A DNA stretch of 33,039 bases from Klebsormidium nitens. Lineage: Eukaryota; Streptophyta; Klebsormidiophyceae; Klebsormidiales; Klebsormidiaceae. Position 1 is the first letter of the stretch, and each line of letters starts with the position of its first letter. Positions 1-10,033 of this stretch are shown in pieces. The notes under the pieces are model-generated. The model worked only from the letters and a program-made list of their open reading frames with translations, was not told the DNA's origin and searched no databases. Position numbers and translations under genes: made by a program. The DNA is taken from positions 1 through 33,039 of the forward strand of contig DF237719.1 in the NCBI GenBank assembly GCA_000708835.1, given 5' to 3'.

Positions 1-391
1 TATAAAATAAATTGATTGATTGATTGACATGCAACACCAGTAGCTTGCAAGGCTGCAACTTGCAAGCAGCATGCCACTGGCGCTGGGCAATGAGAAATTT
101 AGGAGGGTGTTTGTCTCCAGTTGTAGCCTAGATAGGACGCCTTCCTTTTGGACCAAACGGTGGCAACATTGAAGGCCCACCGTAAAGATCTTTTCTAAAG
201 TCGTGTTGCTGCAGGTGCTCTCCTGCGGTTGCAGAGAGGCAGAGAGGAGCTTGGCTTTTCGAAGTATTGGTCATTTGATTATCAAAGAGCATCAGTCGAA
301 GCTGGAAAAGCTGCACAAAAAGTGATTTTTGGGCATAGACAGCTGTGACCTGGACACAGCCTGGCCATAAGACTCTACAGGTTTGGGAATC
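1..391. other. Left-edge non-coding stretch (PRP31 5' region)
   Basis: No convincing gene is seen here. The first 30 bases are AT-rich and include a short ATTG tetranucleotide run at about 11-27. The rest is presumably the promoter and 5' untranslated region of PRP31. A small minus-strand frame (316-128) has no protein-like features and was left out. Confidence 0.5.
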
Positions 392-3300
392 ATGGTACGG
401 CAGCTCGCTTCCCTTTTATTTCAACTGAATGCTGCTGTTGATGTGCTGCCGGGCATAGGCGATGATGAGCCTTCGAGCACTGTGCCCGTCACTTCTGAGG
501 TTCCTTATTGTTGTTTGCAGTGTCCTGAGCCATAAAAGCTTTTGTGCGGTGTATTCTTTATGTGTTGCCAAACAACGATTGCAATTGAATCGGCGTGTTG
601 TGCTTGTGCGAAGGACGAAGCTTGAAGCTTATGTTGTTCTGCAGGCTGCGTTAACTTCATGTTGCAAATTGCTCAGAAGAATTGAGGATTGATTTGCTTG
701 TTTCTCTGCAGGCAACTCTTGCTGATTCCTTCCTGGCGGATCTGGAAGACCTGTCCGACAATGAAGAAGGGTCTGAGGTAAGCACACTTTTTTGGTTTCC
801 GTGAAACATTCTCTTTGAGCCCCAAACACAAGGCTTTGACATTGCTGATTAGCCCATCTGTTCCGCAAGGTTGTGCTCGCCCCTCCAAATCTCGGTAGGA
901 TTGAGCAAAGAAACTTCAAACATGTTCTGTGATGCCTCATCATACTTGGCAAAAGCAGCAAGCATTAAGCACAGGTCTGTAAGTGGTGGTACCACGGTTT
1001 GTGCTCGGGAATGTGCTTGAGAGGTTGAATGCGCTCATCTTGATCTCTGCATTGCTGCCATCAATTGAGGATCATCGTCAATTCGTCAATTCGTTGTGCA
1101 GGAAGAATTGGAGGTCCCAGGGGATGCTATGGAGGAGGACCACGGCGAGGAAGAGAAGGACCTCGAGGCAGTCAATCCTGATGACCTGGACTCAATTGCA
1201 AAGCTGCAGAAGGGGGAAAGATACAACCGGGTCCTGAGGGTAAGCACTGAAGGCCCCCTGTTCATCAGCTGCGGGCGCAGGCTGGAATATTGTTTGAAGC
1301 TCTTCTCTCTTTTTCTAGCCATGCTAGTATGATCAGGAGGTTGGAACACCAGCAACCACCAGCGACTTTTGGTGTCACCTTCATTCCTGCATCACCTGTC
1401 TCAAAACATTGACAAGCAGCATTCTGTGACATGCTGGTTCATGTGCCGCCACCCCGTGCAGAAGACTGCTTCAATCTCGCTTTGCATGGCAACCTTGACA
1501 ATTCCATCCACAGCATCGCATCATCTTTTGCTGAGTGTGCTCTGGTTCTGCAGGAGGTTGAGGCCGGCCTCGAGAAGGACGGGAGCAACATCGTGCGCGG
1601 GGTGGGGGTTGAGGACGACCCTGAGTACAAGCTGATAGTGGAGGGGAACCAGGTGATGGTGCAGATCGACAACGAGATTGGAGCCATTCACAACTTCATC
1701 CGGGACAAGTATCGCACCAAGCTGCCGGAGCTGGAGTCGCTCGTGCTGCACCCCATCGATTATGCCCGGGTGGTCAAAGCGATCGGGAACGAGATGGTGA
1801 GTAAAATTGAGCGTTTGGTTGTCCATGCCCCGATACTAAAAGATAGTGAGGCGGTTGAAGGGCATGAGTGAGGATTACACGATCCAACAGTGGTCTTACA
1901 AGTCTTGGCTGCGGTATCTTGTTTTATTCTGTTGGAAGCAGGATTGACTCGATTCATGTAGATTTGTTGACCAAGACTATACACCGGGGGAAGCTTTGAA
2001 GTCCGGTTGAGGTCTCCACTTGCTCCAGCTGACAATTCGTTCCAAAGGGATGTCGCTAATATTCCTCTTTTTCTGACCTGTGTCAGCCCGCTTCCTTTTG
2101 CAGGATTTGACCCTAGTCGACTTGGAGGGCCTACTCCCGTCTGCCACCATCATGGTGGTGTCAGTTACGGCTTCCACCACCAGCGGCAAACCGTTGACGG
2201 ACGAGGTCTACCAGAAGGTGATGGACGCATGCAACAGGATACTCGACCTGGATGCGGCCAAAAAGAAGGTGAGCAACATCAAGACATTGCGATGCGACCT
2301 TCTCTTGAGAATGAATCCTCTTTCTTCGACCGCCAATCTCGTGGTTGCACTCTTCCGTCCAACGAGCAGGCCATGTCTGATTCAATATTTTTGTGACTTC
2401 GACCACCAACAGGATAGCATGCGAAATTCGGCGCAGAATAGTGCTCAGTCGATCTTACGTATCTTCCGGCCCCAGAATCCAGGCCGAACCCTGAAACTGA
2501 TCGATTTGGACATCAATTACTTCTCTCTCTGTTCTTCTGTTTTCCGGCTCTTCCGAGGAACGCTCAGAGAGTCCTTCGCTCTTTTTGAAGAGTCTCTGAC
2601 CAACTCAAACCTGCTGTCGCAGATCCTCAAGTTCGTGGAGAGCCGCATGCTGTTCATTGCCCCCAACCTGTCCGCGATCGCGGGCAGCTCCATCGCGGCC
2701 CGGCTGATGGGCATGGCCGGGGGCCTCGGCGCGCTCGCCAAGATGCCGGCCTGCAACGTGCAACTCCTGGGGGCCAACCGGAAGAACCTCGCGGGCTTTT
2801 CGACTGCCACGCAGCTGCCGCACACGGGGCTCGTCTTCCACACGGAAATTGTGCAGCAGACGCCGCCCGCGCTGCGCATGAAGGCGGCGCGCCTCATCGC
2901 TGGTGGGTTGACTCGAACATCTCGTTTGTGCCCTTGGACCTCCACTCCGACTGCCGAATTGAGTGCTCTTGCGGGGTGCGGCTTTTGGTTGTTTGCACGA
3001 ACACTAACCTGGGAGGCTCGCAAAAAAAGCTGCCGTCCAATTCAGAAGTCTCCACTCGACCATCGCCGGTTGTATCTCGTATGCTGGATTCCTTCGGTCT
3101 TTCAGGTTCTGGTGGCTCCTGTACTTGTCCGTGTGGTTTGGTCGAGTAAGAGACAGTCTCTGCATGCGTACATCTTAGAGTGTTGGATATCTCTTTGCTG
3201 AATAGATGTACCTCGGGCTCAGGTAGTGTTGCAGCACCATAAAATCAAGTGGTAAGACGTCGGATTCAAGCGGTTGCCGTTTGCAGCTTGGCGTCGCTTT

Positions 3301-4343
3301 TTCAAAACTTGCTATTGGGTTCGGTCGGAAAAGATGATGCCTGAGGGACCTCTTTCCTTTCCATGCTTATCCTTAAGTGAGGAGGCTTTGTACACCTCTA
3401 ACGCTTTTGGCCCTCCTTCCTTGCAGGCAAGTGCACGCTTGCCGCTCGCGTGGATCACACCCTGGGCGACACGACGGGCGGGCACGGGCAGGCGCTGAAA
3501 GACGAGATCATGAAGAAGATAGAAAAGTGGCAGGAGCCGCCCCCGGCCAAGACGGCGAAGCCGCTGCCGGTGCCTGACGCAGAGCCGAAGAAACGGAGAG
3601 GAGGCAGGAGGATGCGGAAGATGAAGGAGAGGTAAGACACTTGTGAAAGCGGCAAAGCTGCTCGTATTTGCTGCTTCCTCCTTAAATTGTCGGGAGAAGG
3701 GGCGGGAATTGCAAGCAAAAGGTGTTCAGCAATGTCAAGTCGTGGGAAAGGGTTTGCCGGACGGTTACAAGGGGCTTACGATGGTCTCGAAACGGGCAAG
3801 GTTTGACTTAGGTCTACACCATGCTGTCATTCTTCGCCGATCTTCCTTGCTTAGTGCAGGACACCCTCTCTTTTGACTTCTGTGGCATTCGTGAAAGCTG
3901 TGTTAGGCAAAGGCGGTCTGGCGGGCGAATCTACGGCCTGGTATCCCTGCTTTTTGAGCTCCCGTTCCGCCCCTTGATGCAGGTACGCCGTCACCGAGAT
4001 GCGGAAGCTGGCCAACAGGATGCAGTTCGGTGTGGCCGAAGAGACAGACCTCGGCGCGGGCATCGGCGAGGGCTTCGGAATGCTGGGGCAAGCAGGGAGC
4101 GGGAGGCTGCGTGTGCAAGCGGCGCAGAGCAACCTCAAGTCGAAAGTCGCAAAGAAGTTTGCTAAGGAAAAGTCGTATGGTGGGGGTGGGGCCACGTCGG
4201 GCCTGTCGTCGAGTCTTGCGTTCACGCCTGTGCAAGGCATTGAGCTCGCGGATCCCTCGCAAGGGCGACGTGAGGCGCAGATCATGTCGGGGACTAGTTC
4301 GTACTTCTCCGAGACGGGAACTTTCTCCAAAGTAAAGAAGTAG
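392..4343 (+). CDS. PRP31: U4/U6 snRNP splicing factor Prp31
   Basis: Prp31 is a nuclear spliceosomal protein that binds the 15.5K/Snu13-U4 snRNA complex and tethers U4/U6 to U5 in the tri-snRNP. Coding segments: 392-394, 712-777, 1102-1239, 1554-1796, 2104-2268, 2623-2902, 3427-3631, 3983-4343, giving 486 aa, close to the plant length. All junctions are GT-AG and in phase. The N-terminus (ATLADSFLADLEDL) is plant-like. The NOP domain spans the end of segment 4 to segment 6, with KAIGNEMDLTLVDLEGLLPS at the 4/5 junction and the MPACNVQLLG / NRKNLAGFS block at about 245-265. KWQEPPPA and a basic PKKRRGGRRMRKMKER nuclear-localisation-like stretch (352-367) follow. The C-terminal LTPVQGIEL-type block appears here as AFTPVQGIEL, then a TFSKVKK end. 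The start is unusual: the ATG is the last three bases before a GTACGG donor. Segments 2-8 are very secure; the ATG-only segment is inferred. Confidence 0.95.
2269..2622 (+). other. PRP31 intron 5, stop-free and in phase
   Basis: This intron is 354 bases (118 codons), begins GTGAGC and ends TCGCAG. It has no stop codon in the Prp31 frame, so retention would insert 118 residues between the LDLDAAKKK and ILKFVESRM blocks. Known Prp31 proteins have nothing there. The inserted sequence is mixed in composition without a recognisable domain. Confidence 0.7.
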
Positions 4344-5115
4344 TTAGGGTTTCTGCTTGATCTAGACTTCACATCGAAGATGACGGCTTGTCTTGTACAG
4401 TAATCCTTGCAACGGCCCTTAGACGGAACAACGTAGTATTTCAGACGAAGCGAACATCCAGGAGCCATTGACAGAGCCTTGTCGAGTACCTGCGTATGAG
4501 CATCACTGAAAAACATATGAGGAGAAGGCTTCGACTTGCAACGAATCTCATGTGCATACCTTGAATGAATCCGTTGTTATTGCTATCAATCACTTGTGGT
4601 TTTTCATTGCATCTACTAGTTACTGATACATCATCAGATTGAGGCATAATTGTTTGCGTCCGCACAAATGTTATACCATTACGACCATGCAAACTTTGCG
4701 CTGAGTAGATGCGTACTCGTAACAAAGCACATGGCTAATCACAATGCATTGCACTTTTCCACGGCCATGGTCATGATCATAAGTAGGTGTCATTGAAGCA
4801 CATGTTCAAGGTTCTTATCAAATGGTTACGATGCGTGAGAGTTTATAATAACTTTCTGTCCAAATTCCCTGAAGCTACCCGGTGAGCGGCCCTGCAAAGA
4901 AGCCACGTGGTGACAGCAGGTATGAATGCGTCGTTTCCCAAGTTCTGACATTCTGTAACTAGATCGAAATCACGTTAGGACCAAAGTGATCAGCACAGCA
5001 GACTAGGGGAGGCGGCCATGCAGGTCAAGCCTGGCCGGCCACATTCTCGCACACAGTGACAGCTCTACTAGCCTCTAGCACGGCATTCCCGGCAATTGAG
5101 CCGTTCTAGCTGAAA
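4344..5115. other. Intergenic region between PRP31 and IBA57
   Basis: Tandemly oriented spacer of 772 bases holding the PRP31 3' end and the IBA57 promoter. I see no clear TATA box near the IBA57 start and no repeat of note. A minus-strand frame at 4725-4441 lacks protein-like character. Confidence 0.5.
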
Positions 5116-8100
5116 ATGGCTGCCCGCTCTGGTATCTCGTTACTCCGCAGCGCACTTGCCTGGCATCAAAGGTTAGCTCCAGATTTGATAGAAGCAGCCT
5201 GCTGTGGTGCACAGCAATCCGTTGATCGCTGCCGTTCTTTCTTTACTTCCAATCCACAATCAGCCGCCACTGAAGGCCCTGAGCCACCATCTATTTCGCC
5301 TTTGAAAGACAGAGGCCCTTACACGTCAAAGCTTACCAACCGCTCCGTGATTCACATTGATGGCCCCGACTGCATACACTTTCTGCAAGGTCTTGTGACC
5401 AACGACCTTGCTCACTTTGAGTCTGAGAAACCCCCCACAAGCTCTCTCCCAACGCCAAACCCCAGCCAGCCAGCAGCACAGCGGCCGCCAGTCTATGCTG
5501 CACTGTTGACACCTCAGGGGAGGTTCCTGTTCGACTTTTTCTTCTACAGGCCAGTAGAAGATCAGGAGAAACTTGACAGGGAAGGCACTGGGCCTGGCAA
5601 GGGGGAGACAGAGGGACTGTTTGCTGATGTCGATGCTGACACCAAGGACGAGCTTCTGCAAACCCTCAACAGGTGATACCGCATTTCGATGATAGGTGCA
5701 TGCAACCCCAGTGGAAAATTGCAATGGTGGCGTTAAGTTTCTCTTGAGAGATTCGTTCTGCAACACCCTCACTATGATACTGTTTTTGATTATGCTCACC
5801 ACAGCACGCATGCAAAGTTTAACGTCACCACTTGTTTCCGATGGGTTGTTACATGTCCTCGTAATATAGTATTTGTTTTGACAATCTGTTCAGACTGTGA
5901 AATCAAAGTTAAGTTAGATTCTTGTGGGACTGTTTGTAGGACTCAACAGTCAGCTTTGTGAGAAGTTTGCATACGTCAGCTGAATCTGGATCAGACCTCA
6001 GTGTGATCCTCACCCAGGGAAGAGACGTGCTATACCTCCACCTGAAGTTTGAATCAGCCTGTAGAGACATCTCCATCTCAGCGTTTTGGCTTGTCTCACA
6101 GGTACAAGCTGAGGGCCAACGTAGGAATCCAAGACGTCTCCAAAGACTTTACTGCTTGGGCGCGGTACGGCGGTGCGGTCTCCGAAAATCCAGAGGAGGG
6201 GTTTGAAGCAGAAGCTGGGGCGATAGGCTATGGGGGTACCACTGATAGGGCGGGGATGGTAGCTGCTGAAGCGGAAGGGGGGGGCTGGAGATGGGCCAAG
6301 GATCCAAGACTGGCTGAGCTGGGGCTGCGGGGGATCTTTGAGAGTACAGGTATACGTAAGCACTAAACTGCAATCTGGATTTCTGTTACCCTAAAGCGAA
6401 GCGCAAAGATTGGTAGATTTCTGGCAGATTCTTATGAAGTTCGTGCTCTTGCTGCAACAGGAATAGTGCTAGGAGCTGTGCTGTTTTGACGCTGTTCCTG
6501 CTTTTGTCCCTAAAAAACTTACTGTGGCTGTTTATGTGTTAAAACAGGGCTGACAGACAGCCACTCCTGAATTATGCCAACGCTATGATGGGGCTTCAGC
6601 CTGAGCGGCCAATAAAGTCAGGGCTGCATGGGGCACTTCGTAATTCCAGCTCGAATGAATGGTGTAGCCAACCTGTTCCACTTTGGCAATGAGAGGTGTA
6701 ACAGTAGGATGGGGAACGTCGAAGCACCCCAGCATTTCTGTATCAACCACGGAGGGCTTCGTCAGTACGTACTGTGTGACCGGTGAATTTGCCTTAGCCT
6801 CCGATTCAGTCTGAACCTGTTCGCTGGACAGAATTCCATGAGTACGCAGGACAGCCTGTTGTTCTTCTGTAATCCCATCTGTATATACAGACCAACCGCA
6901 AACATACTTGCCTCTTCCTGGCCTCGTCCTGTTTTGACTTTCTTTCGTGGATGGCAGCAAAAGTTGGTAACCTTTTGAGGAAATTTCAGGAAATCCACAT
7001 TGGTCGAACAATGTGCCTTCTGCTGTTTCCATCTCAATGAGGCAAGCCAGAACGACAGGTATTGATGTTCATCCTGAATCTGCTTCTGCAGCCCCGCTAG
7101 TAGAAGCTGACGGAGAAGTGGACAGCCGATACTACCGGCTGTGGCGATACGAGCACGGGGTCCCGGAAGGCCCCTTTGAGATCCCGAAAGGTGCGTCACC
7201 ATCAATCCGATCCGCCAGTGTCTATGTCAAGCAGCTTCAAGGATTTGCAGCTTCATCTCGTTGATCCCTTGATAGGGAAAAGACCAAAGTCAAGTCAAAG
7301 TCATTACGTGCCAGCGGTCCTTAGTTCTGCACGAAAATTTAAAGGGTACCAGGCGGACTTGGGAGCTCGCAGAAGAGATAAATCTGCCTACTTCACATGG
7401 GCTCAGGAACATGTCAGGAACATCGGGAATCGCTGTTGGGTCGTATTGCAGGGAACTTTCCTCACACAAGGTCATTGCCGGATGGCAGTGGTAGAAGTTC
7501 TCGGTGCTTTCGTTTGTTGATTGATCGGGTAGAATAAGGTGGGTATGGACAGGATCACTCACATGGCAGAAACTTCGAGAAAAGAGTTTGAAGTGGGCGA
7601 CAGTGGTTGCCGCTCTAATCAGCACGTTTACCTCGTCTGCGCTTTCGAAGCTGGTATGTCAGCGACTCGTTTCGAAGCTGTTATTTCAGTGATTCATTCA
7701 ATGCGGGTGGTTCGACGCCCGACTTCTACGGGCCTCCAGCCTTACAGATGTCGCAAATGATCCCTGCAGGGGAGGCGATCCCTCTGGAATATAACCTGGA
7801 TGGCTTGCACGGCATCAGCTACGAGAAAGGCTGCTATGTCGGACAGGAGCTCATCGCGCGGACGCACCACAAAGGTGTGGTTCGCAAGCGGGTGTTCCCC
7901 GTTGTCTTTGGCGAGGGTACTCAAGAAGGTGAGGGGGTCTCTTAGCTGCTGGTTTGAGGAAAGGTGTTGTTGAATGACTGGCTGGTAATTCGTACGACAA
8001 AAGTTGGCTGACATGACCATTGTGAGCATTGGTGCCTCAGTTGAGCATCGGTCCTCTGGTTAAAACAGGGACGAAGTCTTGTGGACGTGAGCAGCTCAAT

Positions 8101-8684
8101 ACGTTAAGCATCTGGTTCGATACGTTCAGCTCAATACGTTAAGCATCTGGTTCGATACGTTCAGGACGCATACCTGCCGGCCTTTCACCGGGATAGCCTT
8201 GTTCTTGAGTCGACTTACCGTCTTCGACCGGGATAACTTTGATCTCGAGTCGCTTATCGTCTTCGAGTATTCTAGTTGAAGCTTTGTAAGCTTCGGAAAT
8301 GAAGAAGCACGAAGACGACGCTGGTTAGTATACAGGATCACCCGTTTGCCAAACTTATTACTTTGCTACGTCATGAGAGTTCTTTTGAGGACTGGCGCTT
8401 CCTTGCGGTTATTGCCGTAGCTTCCAGAACGAAGATAGACGAAGATCATCTGCCGTTTTGCAGCCGATGATCAGTACGTCCCTCCCGGTTCCGAGATCGT
8501 CGACAAGCAGTCGGGGAAGAAGGTCGGCAAGGTGACAGCGGCACTGGGCTCAAGAGGTCTTGCTCTTCTGAGGCTAGAGGCAGCGCTGAAAGAGGGCGCA
8601 AAGCTAGAAGTCAAGGGTAAGTGTGAGCTTAAAGCGATTCGGCCTTCGTGGTGGCCTCAAGAGTGGGGTCGAGAAGAGGCTTAG
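5116..8684 (+). CDS. IBA57: IBA57/YgfZ-family Fe-S cluster assembly protein
   Basis: Folate-binding GcvT-fold protein of the IBA57/YgfZ family, which in mitochondria works with ISCA proteins to mature 4Fe-4S proteins. Exons: 5116-5672, 6102-6349, 7092-7190, 7770-7928, 8464-8684; all GT-AG and in phase, 427 aa. Residues 1-60 are rich in Ala, Arg and Ser and look like a mitochondrial targeting peptide. The fold starts with [20 protein letters not shown], then [11 protein letters not shown] and [17 protein letters not shown]. The family signature KGCYVGQE lies at 321-328 with the conserved Cys323, followed by [14 protein letters not shown]. The protein ends [14 protein letters not shown]. Exon 2 carries a Gly/Glu-rich insertion (about 205-245). 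A GT at 8617 resembles a donor, but the frame runs on to the conserved C-terminus, so it is not used. Conserved blocks are secure; the N-terminal Met is the first good ATG. Confidence 0.93.
6583..7032 (-). CDS. Possible nested antisense ORF in IBA57 intron 2
   Basis: An ATG-initiated 149-codon frame on the minus strand, wholly inside IBA57 intron 2 (6350-7091). It begins [14 protein letters not shown] and ends [14 protein letters not shown] before TAG. Composition is balanced and protein-like, with few low-complexity runs, and the ATG context (GAGATGG) is acceptable. I recognise no domain. It could be a nested gene, a retrocopy fragment or chance. Its promoter would have to lie in or beyond IBA57 exon 3. 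Confidence 0.3.
   Translation of the reverse strand: METAEGTLFDQCGFPEISSKGYQLLLPSTKESQNRTRPGRGKYVCGWSVYTDGITEEQQAVLRTHGILSSEQVQTESEAKANSPVTQYVLTKPSVVDTEMLGCFDVPHPTVTPLIAKVEQVGYTIHSSWNYEVPHAALTLLAAQAEAPS
8092..8161 (+). repeat. Exact 35-bp tandem duplication
   Basis: Two identical 35-base copies (8092-8126 and 8127-8161), each starting CAGCTCAATACG, lie in IBA57 intron 4. Each copy holds two ATACGTT words, giving four evenly spaced copies. Perfect identity points to a recent slippage event. Confidence 0.9.
8187..8265 (+). repeat. Diverged 40-bp tandem duplication
   Basis: Two adjacent copies, 8187-8226 and 8227-8265, both begin ACCGGGATA and end CGTCTTCG, with several substitutions and one indel between them. 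They lie just after the 35-bp duplication in the same intron and look older. Confidence 0.75.
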
Positions 8685-10033
8685 AAATGCATCCGGCAAG
8701 GATTCTGGGCGAGATCAGTTTGCGGGCTGCTGGAGAAGAGATCATCTCCTATGCACTTCCGGAGCAGCCTCTTTAATAAGGTTACGAAACCATACGGCTA
8801 TAAGCAAGGCCAACGTAGGGAGGTCTCAGAAAGACGATATGGTCAAAGATTGTAAAGAAGATGGCAAGCCTGTCAAACCCGGTCAGCTTCCGTTTAGACC
8901 GCATCTTGGAATATGCAGGGAGCATCTGCAGCCGCCATGTCAGACAAGTCATAAGGCTAGTTGTTGTGGTGTGGCACACAACAGCTGCAATTCATTGTTG
9001 ATCGTTCGCACGACTGTTTGTTGTAAGTTCGCGTTTGATTACGTGCCCTTTTCTTCCTTGACATTCCAGAATCGGGCGCCCCGTATGGCAAACCTTGCTC
9101 GAGCGTGCATTCAGATTATGTGCTGACGTTTTATGTATCATAGCCTATACCCGCGCTTCAAGATCTGGCACATGCGACGGCCGCTCGCCGGCTTCCAACC
9201 TATCCATATGCCCGGCCACCCACCCAGCTAGCTATAGATACGCAGGAGCCGCATGTGCCTATAGGCGATACACCTAGGCCGCGCCCGTCTGCTACTGCGC
9301 GCTGCCATATGCATGCATGGTTTGCAATCCATTTAATCTGCCTGCCGGTGAAAATCATCACCATGCAGTACTTCACATGATCCACTTATACAGACCAGGT
9401 GCATGAAAACCTTTAGTATAATGCATGTGCGATGTTTCCAATACTAACGAGTGGCAGATCGTTGGATCAGCACGATCTCACTATACTTGCGCGGTTTCCA
9501 AGATAGCGAGAATTATGTTTCCGTCCGAAGAATGCAACCGATCAGACGCTTGTTCCGTCTTCCAAGCTTAACATTAACCCTTTTCTTATCATATCTCAAG
9601 GCTCTTTGGCCGGGGCATCAGTGATCATATTCGCTGAAATTGCAAATCAGTGAACAATCATCATGCCATGAAGCAGACTGGACGCATATCGAATGGTCTG
9701 TACGTATTGCATTATGCATGACAGCAAGAATGATCGACTTCGCATGCGGTCTCTCACTGAAAGATATCATAGATTACTACAATAGTCCAGTTCAATGCGT
9801 TGTCGCCCTCGTCGTCCCTATGCAACATGCAGAGCAAAACTGTGTGTCAAGTAAGTACATGCAGTCCGGTCATATTTGCGCAGCTGGATGAGTGGCCCGC
9901 ACGTAACGGACCTTGTTGAAAGCCTCAGCATGCATGGGGCATACGATCCTCGCCAATGCAAAGACGCGTGCCATCGCGTCCTGAATAACGATCATGCATG
10001 CCAGTGAATGTCAGACCAACATATACGTCTACC
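8685..10033. other. Intergenic region between convergent genes
   Basis: Spacer of 1349 bases between the 3' ends of IBA57 (plus) and the BTB-like gene (minus). It should hold both 3' untranslated regions. No frame here shows protein-like conservation, and I see no repeat or RNA gene. Confidence 0.5.

Noticed and set aside
3851-4516. 221-codon minus-strand frame
   Set aside because: It is opposite PRP31's last exon and has no recognisable features.
8617-8640. GTAAGT-like donor near the end of IBA57
   Set aside because: The frame reads straight through it into the conserved [11 protein letters not shown]-terminus and a TAG stop.
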